Assembly: GCA_947493885.1 (NCBI GenBank)
Contig: CANLTE010000001.1
Location: 1-64,000 of the forward strand
Origin: an uncultured Maribacter sp.
GTDB lineage: Bacteria > Bacteroidota > Bacteroidia > Flavobacteriales > Flavobacteriaceae
Length of the DNA stretch: 64,000 nucleotides
Reading direction: 5' to 3'
In this document: one piece after another, positions 17,891 through 25,427 of the stretch
How positions within the stretch are numbered: the stretch's first letter is position 1
How the letters are laid out: each line of letters begins with the position of its first letter
Program-made: the position numbers and the translations under genes
The notes under the pieces: generated by a model
The model's input: the letters and a program-made list of their open reading frames with translations, nothing else
Told to the model about the DNA's origin: nothing
The model's database searches: none

Positions 17891-17924
17891 AAAAAGCTGA
17901 GATAAAAAATCTCAGCTTTTTTTA
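17891..17924 (+). terminator. Terminator after the beta-barrel gene
   Basis: Stem AGCTGAGAT / ATCTCAGCT within A- and T-tracts; P6 begins 8 nt later. Confidence 0.9.
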
Positions 17925-17931
17925 TTTCACA

Positions 17932-17964
17932 TGTTAACCTTTTGTTCTCCCCTTCATTAAAAGG
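17932..17964 (+). promoter_or_regulatory. ECF-type promoter P6
   Basis: TGTTAACC (17932-17939), 17 nt, TTAAAAGG (17957-17964) followed by AAACAATT; ATG 20 nt further. Confidence 0.75.
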
Positions 17965-17984
17965 AAACAATTAAATATCACATT

Positions 17985-18503
17985 ATGAAAAAAACAATGA
18001 AATTATTTGGAATTGCGTTTATGGCATTAAGTTTAACCTTAACCTCTTGTAGTAAAGATGGTGACGACGGTTTAGATGGAGCTCAAGGTGAACAAGGTAT
18101 TCCTGGAACTGACGGGCAGGACGGTGAAGATGGTGAGGATGGAAATGCGAATGTAACCTCCCTCTTACTTGAAGACCAAACTATTAGTACAGGTGACAAT
18201 GTGTATGATGTATCTGAATTAACACAGGAAATATTTGACACAGGATTTGTATTTGCATACGTTACTGTAAATGGCAATGACTATTGGGAAACATTACCAT
18301 TATCTATTAGCCAACAAATTATATTAGAAATAGACAAAATAGAACTTGGCAGAATAACCTTAAGATCTACATTCACTCAATCTAACCTTAGGTTAAGATT
18401 CATTTTTGTTGAGGCCAGATCTTTAAGTAGTAAAATAGCTAACAAAAATGTTCAAAAAATGTCATACGAGGAAGCAATGGATTACTTTGAATTAGATTAT
18501 TAA
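17985..18503 (+). CDS. Collagen-like lipoprotein
   Basis: A 172-residue lipoprotein with lipobox LTSC (C22). Residues 26-55 are an uninterrupted Gly-X-Y run (GDDGLDGAQGEQGIPGTDG and on), as in bacterial collagen-like triple-helix segments, strongly acidic. The remainder (56-172) is a beta-rich domain that could act as a trimerisation or head domain. It forms the last unit of the ECF block, between P6 and a terminator. A second Met at residue 5 is an alternative start. Confidence 0.85.
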   Translation: MKKTMKLFGIAFMALSLTLTSCSKDGDDGLDGAQGEQGIPGTDGQDGEDGEDGNANVTSLLLEDQTISTGDNVYDVSELTQEIFDTGFVFAYVTVNGNDYWETLPLSISQQIILEIDKIELGRITLRSTFTQSNLRLRFIFVEARSLSSKIANKNVQKMSYEEAMDYFELDY

Positions 18504-18514
18504 TCTATCAATCT

Positions 18515-18550
18515 AAAAAAACCGAGGCTTATACCTCGGTTTTTTGTTTT
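18515..18550 (+). terminator. Terminator, probably bidirectional
   Basis: Stem AAAACCGAGG / CCTCGGTTTT between an A-run and a T-run, so it can serve both the collagen-like gene and the convergent lipB, whose last codons it overlaps. Confidence 0.85.
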
Positions 18551-19245
18551 ATAAATTCTGTTTCAAACAGCGTTTTAAAATGTTTCAAAAGCTTTTCTTT
18601 TACCTCTTCTAACGGAATTTCCTTTTTACCAAGCTCTACATTCAAAGAGGTAACTGCTTTATCCTTAATCCCACACGGAATCATTAAATCAAAATACCCT
18701 AAATCGGTATTTACGTTTAACGCAAAACCATGCATTGTCACCCAACGGCTAGCGCGTACACCCATGGCGCAAATTTTACGTGCAAATGGAGTACCAACAT
18801 CTAACCAAACACCCGTTTCTCCTTCAGAACGTTGTGCATTTAAACCATATTCAGCTAACGTTAAAATTACCATTTCCTCCAAAAAACGAAGGTATTTATG
18901 AATATCGGTAAAAAAATTATCTAAATCTAAAATAGGATAACCTACAATTTGCCCTGGTCCATGATAAGTGATATCGCCTCCCCTGTTTATCTTATAAAAA
19001 GTAGCTCCCTTGGCAGCAAGCTCATTTTCATTCACCAATAAATTATTGAAATCTCCACTTTTACCTAAAGTATATACATGTGGGTGTTCTACAAACAAAA
19101 AGTGATTTGGAGTTTCGGTCTGCGTATCTTCTCTCCTATTTTTAACTTTTACGTCAAGAATAGCTTTAAAAAGAACCTCCTGATAATCCCAGGTTTCTTT
19201 ATAATCCTTTACCCCCAAATCTTGAAGAAAAACTTTCTTGTTCAT
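18529..19245 (-). CDS. lipB: Octanoyl-[acyl carrier protein]-protein octanoyltransferase
   Basis: A 238-residue cytoplasmic enzyme that moves octanoate from acyl carrier protein to lipoyl domains, the first step of endogenous lipoate synthesis. Diagnostic motifs: RGGDITYHGPGQIVGYPI (88-105), K157 in RKICAMGVRASRWVTMHG, and the acyl-thioester C191 in MIPCGI. Length is as expected. A TATCTTTG promoter box ends only 4 nt before the ATG, so the transcript is probably leaderless or nearly so. Confidence 0.95.
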   Translation of the reverse strand: MNKKVFLQDLGVKDYKETWDYQEVLFKAILDVKVKNRREDTQTETPNHFLFVEHPHVYTLGKSGDFNNLLVNENELAAKGATFYKINRGGDITYHGPGQIVGYPILDLDNFFTDIHKYLRFLEEMVILTLAEYGLNAQRSEGETGVWLDVGTPFARKICAMGVRASRWVTMHGFALNVNTDLGYFDLMIPCGIKDKAVTSLNVELGKKEIPLEEVKEKLLKHFKTLFETEFIKQKTEV

Positions 19246-19249
19246 CCAA

Positions 19250-19257
19250 CAAAGATA
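19250..19257 (-). promoter_or_regulatory. -7 promoter box of lipB
   Basis: Minus-strand TATCTTTG fits TAnnTTTG; it lies unusually close (4 nt) to the lipB ATG. Confidence 0.5.
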
Positions 19258-19263
19258 CGACTA

Positions 19264-19419
19264 TCAGTTGGGATTATTTAAAATTACGAGTGCCGCGATA
19301 ACACCTGGCACCCATCCACACAGGGTAAGTAAAAAAACTATTATAAATGAACCACAACCTTTTCCAATGACCGAAAGTGGTGGAAAAATTATAGCCAGTA
19401 AAACTCTTAAAAAACTCAT
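19264..19419 (-). CDS. Pmp3/YqaE-family membrane peptide
   Basis: A 51-residue, two-helix membrane protein. The pattern LLAIIFPPLSVIGKGCG followed by FLLTLCGWVPGVIAALVIL is the hallmark of the Pmp3/YqaE/UPF0057 family, linked to membrane potential and salt stress in other organisms. Start chosen at the internal ATG 19419 because it gives the family's normal length; the frame could extend further upstream. It lies upstream of lipB on the same strand. Confidence 0.88.
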   Translation of the reverse strand: MSFLRVLLAIIFPPLSVIGKGCGSFIIVFLLTLCGWVPGVIAALVILNNPN

Positions 19420-19504
19420 TATGATTTTGATTACATGATTGATGTACCGAATAGGTCGCAAAAGTACCCAATTTGTTACAAGACGAAGAATCCTTAATTG
19501 CACA

Positions 19505-19535
19505 TTGATAGATTAGCCTATACTGCCTATATTTG
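19505..19535 (+). promoter_or_regulatory. Housekeeping promoter of lysS
   Basis: TTG at 19505-19507, 20-nt spacer, TATATTTG at 19528-19535, a full match to the Bacteroidota primary promoter; leader of about 15 nt to the ATG. Confidence 0.75.
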
Positions 19536-19554
19536 CAGCCTTAATAATAGAATT

Positions 19555-21246
19555 ATGCAACTTTCGGAACAAGAAGTCATTAGACGTGAAAAATTAACCA
19601 GACTTAGAGAATTAGGAATCAACCCTTATCCAGCAGCGTTATACCCTGTTAACGCTACATCAAAGAGCATTAAGGAGGATTATGAAGAAGGTAAAAAGGT
19701 GGTTATTTCTGGTCGTTTAATGTCTCGTCGTATTCAAGGAAAAGCTTCTTTTGCCGAATTGCAAGATTCTGAAGGTCGTGTTCAGGTTTATTTTAATCGT
19801 GATGAAATATGCCCTGATGACGACAAAAATTTATATAACGAGGTTTACAAAAAACTTTTAGATATAGGAGATATTGTTGGCGTTGAAGGCGAACTTTTTA
19901 CCACTCAGGTTGGTGAAAAAACCGTAATGGTAAAAAACTTTAGTTTATTAAGTAAAGCTTTACGCCCACTACCATTACCTAAAGTTGATGCTGACGGAAA
20001 GGTATACGATGAATTTAATGACCCAGAACTACGTTACAGACAACGTTATGTTGACCTAGTGGTAAATCCCTCCGTAAAAGAGACCTTTATTAAGCGAACA
20101 AAAATTACGAATAGTATTCGTCAATTTTACAATGATCGCGGTTATTTAGAAGTAGAAACACCGATATTGCAACCTATTCCTGGAGGAGCAGCAGCAAGAC
20201 CTTTTTTAACGCATCACAACGCATTAAACATTCCGTTGTATTTACGAATCGCAAATGAATTGTATTTAAAAAGGTTAATTGTTGGCGGATTTGATGGCGT
20301 TTATGAGTTCTCAAAGGATTTCAGAAATGAGGGTATGGATCGTACGCATAATCCTGAGTTTACGGTAATGGAACTTTATGTTGCTTATAAAGATTATCAT
20401 TGGATGATGGATACTACTGAGCAACTTTTGGAAAAAATTGCTATTGACGCTAACGGAACTTCTAAAGTAACTGTTGGAGAAAACGAAATTGAATTTAAAG
20501 CACCATATGCCAGAGTTCCAATTTTAGAAGCAATAAAAATACATACAGGTGTAGATGTTGCTGGTATGGATGAAGTTCAACTTAGAGAAACTGCTAAAGG
20601 CTTAGGTTTAGAAGTAGATGAAACCATGGGTATTGGTAAACTAATTGATGAAATTTTTGGTGAAAAATGTGAGCATCATTATGTACAGCCCACGTTTATT
20701 ACAGATTACCCAAAGGAAATGAGTCCGCTTACCAAAGAACATAGAGACAATCCTGCTTTAACGGAGCGTTTTGAGCTGATGGTTAATGGTAAAGAATTAG
20801 CAAATGCGTATTCTGAGTTAAACGATCCTATTGATCAGCGTGAGCGCTTTGAAGACCAATTAAAGTTATCTGAAAAAGGTGATGACGAGGCAATGTTTAT
20901 TGATCAAGATTTTTTACGTGCCTTAGAGTATGGTATGCCTCCAACTTCAGGTATTGGGATTGGAATTGACCGATTGGTAATGCTAATGACCAACAATTCA
21001 TCAATCCAAGAAGTTTTATTCTTCCCTCAAATGCGTCCTGAGAAAAAAGCTGTAGAATTAAGTGAAGAAGAAAAAGGAATTGTCACGATTTTAAAAGCAA
21101 ACTCTCCTATAGATTTAAATACTTTAAAATCACAGTCAGGTTTAAGTAATAAAAAATGGGACAAAGCTATTAAAGGACTTACTAAAAATGGACTTGCAAA
21201 AGTTGCAAAAACAGATGAAAGTTTACAAGTTACTTTTGAAGGGTAA
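19555..21246 (+). CDS. lysS: Lysine--tRNA ligase (class II)
   Basis: A 563-residue class II aminoacyl-tRNA synthetase. An OB-fold anticodon domain (about 55-165, [26 protein letters not shown]) precedes the catalytic domain with motif 2 ([15 protein letters not shown]) and motif 3 ([12 protein letters not shown]). Beyond motif 3 there is an extra ~65-residue C-terminal segment ([20 protein letters not shown] to the end) resembling a small helical or winged-helix unit, absent from the E. coli enzyme of about 505 residues. Start set to ATG 19555 because the promoter lies just upstream; a longer TTG frame would begin before it. Confidence 0.96.
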   Translation: MQLSEQEVIRREKLTRLRELGINPYPAALYPVNATSKSIKEDYEEGKKVVISGRLMSRRIQGKASFAELQDSEGRVQVYFNRDEICPDDDKNLYNEVYKKLLDIGDIVGVEGELFTTQVGEKTVMVKNFSLLSKALRPLPLPKVDADGKVYDEFNDPELRYRQRYVDLVVNPSVKETFIKRTKITNSIRQFYNDRGYLEVETPILQPIPGGAAARPFLTHHNALNIPLYLRIANELYLKRLIVGGFDGVYEFSKDFRNEGMDRTHNPEFTVMELYVAYKDYHWMMDTTEQLLEKIAIDANGTSKVTVGENEIEFKAPYARVPILEAIKIHTGVDVAGMDEVQLRETAKGLGLEVDETMGIGKLIDEIFGEKCEHHYVQPTFITDYPKEMSPLTKEHRDNPALTERFELMVNGKELANAYSELNDPIDQRERFEDQLKLSEKGDDEAMFIDQDFLRALEYGMPPTSGIGIGIDRLVMLMTNNSSIQEVLFFPQMRPEKKAVELSEEEKGIVTILKANSPIDLNTLKSQSGLSNKKWDKAIKGLTKNGLAKVAKTDESLQVTFEG

Positions 21247-21268
21247 ACTCCAAAAATTATAACATAAT

Positions 21269-21304
21269 AAAAAGCCTTTTACCAAAATGTAAAAGGCTTT
21301 TTTG
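21269..21304 (+). terminator. Terminator of lysS
   Basis: 14-bp stem AAAAAGCCTTTTAC / GTAAAAGGCTTTTT with a 6-nt loop, then T-run. Confidence 0.92.
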
Positions 21305-21359
21305 TTCCTGTTTTTCAATTTTGACAGGTAATACCTATATTGAAGAACAATCCAAAACT

Positions 21360-22784
21360 ATGACCAAAAATATAGGACTATTTGCAGGGCCTCTTCTATT
21401 TTTAATCTTAAAACTATTACCAATTACGTTGTTGTCAGAGGCGGGTGATTCCGTTATTGCGGTTGCCACTTGGATGATTATTTGGTGGATTACAGAAGCT
21501 GTTTCTATTTCGGTTACTGCACTTTTACCCTTAATTTTATTTCCACTTTTAAAAATCATGCCCATTGCTGAAGTTGGAGCAAATTATGGCAGTCCAATAA
21601 TCTTTTTATTCTTTGGAGGTTTTGTTATGGCACTTGCTTTAGAAAAAGTAAATCTACATAAGCGTATAGCGCTAAATATCATAAAAATTACGGGTACAAC
21701 ACCAAACAAAGTAGTTCTTGGATTTATGATTGCAACTGCCACTTTAAGTATGTGGATTAGTAATACTGCTAGTACAGTAGTTATGTTACCTATAGCCATG
21801 TCTGTAATAGGGTTACTCATTAATGACGAAGACGGTTTTACCAAAAAAGACCAAAACTTTGCGCTTAGCGTAATGCTTGGCATTGCATTTTCTGCTAATG
21901 CGGGAGGAATTGCTACCGTAATTGGAACACCACCAAACTCCGTTATGATTGGACTTTTAGAAAATGAGTATAATATTGAAATATCATTTTTAAAATGGAT
22001 GGTCATTGGTGTACCTTTTTCGGTTACTATGATTGGTATTAGCTACTTGGTTTTGGTAAAATGGATGTTTCCGAGTGGAACTTTAACCTTTGGATCATCA
22101 AAAGATATTATTCAGGAAGAAATTAAAAAACTCGGTCCTACTAGTAAAAAAGAAAAAATGGTACTCGTAATTTTTGGAATTACCGTTTTTCTATGGGTTT
22201 TTAGAACGTTAATAAATAAGTTGTTTCCCGGATTGGGTTTATCAGATACAGTAATAAGTGTTCTCGCTGCTGTAGTATTATTTACTGTCCCTTTTAACTT
22301 AAAAAAAAGAGATTTTATACTGCAATGGAATGATACACAAAAGTTAGCTTGGGGAATACTTATTTTATTTGGTGGAGGATTAGCTTTAGCAAAAGGAATG
22401 TCTGTAAGTGGTATTGTAGATTTAGTCTCCAACGCTATTGCTACTGCTGATGTTAGTATAATAGTAACTGCTTCTTTATTAATTTTTCTAATGCTTTTTA
22501 TGACAGAACTTATGAGCAATGTGGCATTAGTTGCCGTTTTAGCTCCTGTAGTTGCAGGTATTGCAATTGGATTAGAAATACCAATATTATACCTTTTAAT
22601 ACCTGTTACCATGGCAAGCAGTTGTGCCTTTATGTTGCCCATGGCTACACCACCAAACGCAATTGTATTTGCTAGTGGTTATATTAAAGTATCACAAATG
22701 GCTAAGGTTGGTATACTACTAAATTTAATTGCAGTTGCAATTTTAATTATAATGTTTCAATATATAATTCCGTTACTATTTTAA
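21360..22784 (+). CDS. DASS (SLC13) family sodium/anion symporter
   Basis: A 474-residue inner-membrane protein with about 11-12 membrane helices. It carries the two Ser-Asn motifs of the divalent anion:sodium symporter family (MWISNTASTVVMLP and LMSNVALVAVL) with the paired re-entrant loop motifs GIATVIGTPPNSV and MATPPNAIVFASG. Substrates in this family are C4/C6 dicarboxylates or sulfate; the sequence alone does not decide. ATG 21360 was preferred over an upstream TTG frame. It is flanked by terminators and is monocistronic. Confidence 0.9.
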   Translation: MTKNIGLFAGPLLFLILKLLPITLLSEAGDSVIAVATWMIIWWITEAVSISVTALLPLILFPLLKIMPIAEVGANYGSPIIFLFFGGFVMALALEKVNLHKRIALNIIKITGTTPNKVVLGFMIATATLSMWISNTASTVVMLPIAMSVIGLLINDEDGFTKKDQNFALSVMLGIAFSANAGGIATVIGTPPNSVMIGLLENEYNIEISFLKWMVIGVPFSVTMIGISYLVLVKWMFPSGTLTFGSSKDIIQEEIKKLGPTSKKEKMVLVIFGITVFLWVFRTLINKLFPGLGLSDTVISVLAAVVLFTVPFNLKKRDFILQWNDTQKLAWGILILFGGGLALAKGMSVSGIVDLVSNAIATADVSIIVTASLLIFLMLFMTELMSNVALVAVLAPVVAGIAIGLEIPILYLLIPVTMASSCAFMLPMATPPNAIVFASGYIKVSQMAKVGILLNLIAVAILIIMFQYIIPLLF

Positions 22785-22788
22785 AAAC

Positions 22789-22815
22789 AAAACCTCAGCC
22801 TAAGCTGAGGTTTTT
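22789..22815. terminator. Bidirectional terminator between DASS gene and the 22840 gene
   Basis: Stem AAAACCTCAGC / GCTGAGGTTTT, loop CTAA, with A/T tracts on both sides. Confidence 0.9.
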
Positions 22816-22839
22816 ACTTTTATTTTTTAATGTGTTGCT

Positions 22840-23145
22840 TTAGTTTTTTGCAAACGCATTAAAATTTTCAGGAAGATACTTTTCAGTATCAATGTTTAAT
22901 TCTATCTCATCATTAGCATCAATATAATTAATGCTTTGTACATCGGTTGGAAATGCATACGCATCAAAATCTGATGGTAAATACTTTGCAGTATCAAATC
23001 CTAACTCAATAGTAAGTTCTTCTTCAATCAAAACGATTGAATCAATGTCGAATTCTTCAACATTCTCATTTGGAGTATTTGCCATCATTCCTTGAACAAA
23101 GGCTAATCCTAATACAATACTTAAGCACTTGTTTTTGTTACTCAT
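22840..23145 (-). CDS. Small secreted protein with duplicated YLP motif
   Basis: A 101-residue exported protein; signal peptide to about residue 22 (QGMMA). The acidic mature part contains an internal duplication: ELGFDTAKYLPSDFDAYA (residues ~47-64) and ELNIDTEKYLPENFNAFA (~82-99), the second ending the protein. I recall similar 'DTxKYLPxxFxA' proteins as unannotated in Flavobacteriaceae. Function unknown. Preceded by a TAATTTTG promoter box. Confidence 0.75.
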   Translation of the reverse strand: MSNKNKCLSIVLGLAFVQGMMANTPNENVEEFDIDSIVLIEEELTIELGFDTAKYLPSDFDAYAFPTDVQSINYIDANDEIELNIDTEKYLPENFNAFAKN

Positions 23146-23181
23146 CGCTATTAATTGTTTTTTTTAGCATAACTATAACCG

Positions 23182-23189
23182 CAAAATTA
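23182..23189 (-). promoter_or_regulatory. -7 promoter box of the small secreted protein gene
   Basis: Minus-strand TAATTTTG, about 37 nt before the ATG at 23145. Confidence 0.45.
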
Positions 23190-23410
23190 TAGCAATATTG
23201 CAAGTAAACATTTTCTTAACAAGACAACCATAAAGTGCTTAAAACCATATTCGTAATTCCATATGCCAAAAATTGATAATCCACCAATATTTATATTATG
23301 TAATTACATTCTTACAATGTTTTACTTAGATTTTTAGTGAAGGACTAATTTGTGTTAAAGTTTACCTAATCAGAATATTATCGATATTTCTGAACCAAAT
23401 AACGTATAAA

Positions 23411-23442
23411 AATAAAGCCCTTGCAGAGCAAAGGCTTTATTA
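23411..23442 (+). terminator. Hairpin terminator without an assigned gene
   Basis: AATAAAGCC-TTGC / GCAA-GGCTTTATT with a short loop and one bulged position on each side. No gene on either strand ends nearby: the + strand upstream is non-coding since 22815, and the region 23146-23750 shows no other ORF that I trust. It could end a small RNA transcribed from the interval 23200-23410. Confidence 0.55.
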
Positions 23443-23750
23443 TTGACTAATTCGAAATTTGATAAATGAAAATTTGTATACTCTAAAGACGATGTTATTT
23501 TATAAATGTTACAGTTTTTCGTTTTTTTTCAAAAAAAAATTGTTTTCGATAAAATAATCTTTCAAAATAGTTATTCTGAACACTCTCAAAATAGTCTGAA
23601 TTCGACCATCTGCAGAAAATCCAGATGAACAAAAATGCTAAACCACACATACCCTTATTTTCACAATAATTTTTAGATGTTTTACAACATCTGACAATTT
23701 TAAAACCTTTTGTTAACTAACTTTAGAAGAGAATCGAAAAACCAAATGTT

Positions 23751-23906
23751 ATGACCTATAAAGTAAAAAGTCTTATCTATCTTTTATGTTTTGTAATGGC
23801 AGCTATAGCGCACCATGCTTTTGATAATACTAAGAATGTTGATTCGGAAATAGCAACGACGGAACTAAATAGAAATAACGTACCAACTGTAGTAAGTTTA
23901 AAATAA
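23751..23906 (+). CDS. 51-residue secreted peptide
   Basis: A short frame of 51 codons. The N-terminus (MTYKVKSLIYLLCFVMAAIA) is a clear signal peptide with two basic residues and a hydrophobic core; the mature ~28 residues (HHAFDNTKNVDSEIATTELN and on) are polar. A good hairpin terminator follows 24 nt after the stop, and a TAACTTTA box (23717-23724) precedes it, which together support expression. No family recognised. Confidence 0.6.
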   Translation: MTYKVKSLIYLLCFVMAAIAHHAFDNTKNVDSEIATTELNRNNVPTVVSLK

Positions 23907-23929
23907 GTATATAAAAGCCAACCTATATT

Positions 23930-23966
23930 AAAAGCATAAACGTACACGTTCATGCTTTTCTTTTTT
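23930..23966 (+). terminator. Terminator after the 51-residue peptide gene
   Basis: AAAAGCATAAACGT / ACGTTCATGCTTTT stem with a single A-C mismatch and a T-run. Confidence 0.8.
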
Positions 23967-24055
23967 ACATTACTCATAAATGTTAAATTTTATACAAGAA
24001 TTAAACCATTGACTGTAATTAATGTCATAGGAATAAATCATTAAAAAATCACATC

Positions 24056-24484
24056 ATGAAAAAAATGAGTATAGTATTGATGCTTTTAGTAGGGTTTACC
24101 TCAATAGCTCAAAATAGAGCAATGAAGGATATGACACCTGAACAAATTGCCACACTTAAAACAAAAAAAATGACACTGGCTTTGGATTTAACGGATAGTC
24201 AGCAAGCGCAAATTCAAGAACTAAACTTTGCCAATGCTACGATGCGCAAAGCAAAACGAGATGAAAGAAAAAAAAGTGATACCAAGCCTACGGCTGATGA
24301 ACGTTACGAAATGCAAAACGAACGTTTAGACCATCAAATTGAAAATAAAGCAAAAATGAAAGAAATTCTTTCTAACGCTCAATTTGAAAAATGGGAAAAA
24401 ATACAAATGATGCGCCATTGTGGTAAAAAACACAAAAGAAGTAAATCCCCTAAAGAAGGCAAAAACAAAGGCCCTAGAAAGTAA
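24056..24484 (+). CDS. Small basic periplasmic protein, Spy/CpxP-like
   Basis: A 142-residue exported protein, signal peptide to about residue 18 (FTSIAQ). The mature part begins MKDMTPEQIATLKTKKMTLALDL and contains long charged helices (LTDSQQAQIQELNF; LDHQIENKAKMKEILSNAQFEKWEK), the pattern of Spy/CpxP-type LTxxQ helical proteins in Bacteroidota. The C-terminus is strongly basic (KKHKRSKSPKEGKNKGPRK). Probably a periplasmic chaperone or metal/stress related protein; this is inference. Confidence 0.65.
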   Translation: MKKMSIVLMLLVGFTSIAQNRAMKDMTPEQIATLKTKKMTLALDLTDSQQAQIQELNFANATMRKAKRDERKKSDTKPTADERYEMQNERLDHQIENKAKMKEILSNAQFEKWEKIQMMRHCGKKHKRSKSPKEGKNKGPRK

Positions 24485-24506
24485 CAAAAACTAATTTAAA
24501 TTTCTC

Positions 24507-24539
24507 AAGCCAAATTGAAGTTTCAATTTGGCTTTTTTA
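24507..24539 (+). terminator. Terminator after the Spy-like gene
   Basis: Stem AAGCCAAATTGAA / TCAATTTGGCTT with T-run. It overlaps the 5' end of the longest possible RluA frame, which argues for a later RluA start. Confidence 0.9.
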
Positions 24540-24548
24540 GTTCTTACC

Positions 24549-25427
24549 TTGCAGGGTATCAATAATAGCATAATACATATCGCAAGTAGTCAAAAAACTC
24601 CTATTCGTTTACAGGAGTATGGTGTTAATATATTTCAAACTATTTCAACCAAATCCGCACTAAAAAAAGCACTTAGAAAAAAATTGATTCTAGTAAATGG
24701 AAAAATAGCCACAACTGCTACTTTTATTTTCGGAGGCGAAAAAATTACCTATTTGAGACCTAAAGAATCTGTTTCTTCAAAAAAACTAATTTTAAAGCTG
24801 GACGTAATTCATGAAGATGATTATTTAGCAATAATACATAAACCCGCAGGAATTTTAGTGAGTGGAAACAGTTTTAAAACTATTAGTAATGCGTTAGCAC
24901 AAAACTTACAAAAAAGTAGCGCTAATGATTCCACAAATCCGAAAGCTGTACACCGGTTAGATTATCCAACAACAGGTTTGTTGCTAATAGGCAAAACAAG
25001 CTCATCAATAATTGCATTGAACCGCCTATTTGAACAGAAAAAAATCCAAAAAATCTACTACGTTATTGCAATTGGCAAAATGAAAAACGCTGGAACTATT
25101 GATTTAGAAATTGATGATAAACTTTCTTCTTCGACCTTTAAATTGGAAAAAACAGTGGTTTCCGAACGTTTTGGGCTTTTGAATTTGGTAAAACTATCTC
25201 CTCAGACAGGAAGAAAACACCAATTACGTAAACATTTATCGGCTATAGGAAATCCCATTTTAGGAGATAAAGACTATGGTATAGACGGCCAAATTTTATA
25301 TGGCAAAGGGCTTTATTTACATGCATATTCTCTTGAATTTGTTCATCCTTTTACACAAGAAAAAATGCTTATTAAAAAAAGCTTACCAAACAAATTCAAG
25401 AAAATTTTTCCAGAAAGTTTTATTTAA
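24549..25427 (+). CDS. RluA-family pseudouridine synthase
   Basis: A ~292-residue RNA-modifying enzyme. An S4-like N-terminal domain ([30 protein letters not shown]) precedes the synthase domain with motif I ([19 protein letters not shown]), the catalytic Asp in [13 protein letters not shown], and the late motif [24 protein letters not shown]. Target could be rRNA or tRNA. No ATG precedes the S4 domain; TTG 24549 is chosen because the alternative TTG (24528) lies inside the previous terminator. Its 3' end overlaps the convergent hemL by 8 nt. Confidence 0.88.
   Translation: MQGINNSIIHIASSQKTPIRLQEYGVNIFQTISTKSALKKALRKKLILVNGKIATTATFIFGGEKITYLRPKESVSSKKLILKLDVIHEDDYLAIIHKPAGILVSGNSFKTISNALAQNLQKSSANDSTNPKAVHRLDYPTTGLLLIGKTSSSIIALNRLFEQKKIQKIYYVIAIGKMKNAGTIDLEIDDKLSSSTFKLEKTVVSERFGLLNLVKLSPQTGRKHQLRKHLSAIGNPILGDKDYGIDGQILYGKGLYLHAYSLEFVHPFTQEKMLIKKSLPNKFKKIFPESFI

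Noticed and set aside
23675-23692. Hairpin AGATGTT/AACATCT as a terminator
   Set aside because: Only 7 bp, no T-run and no upstream gene.
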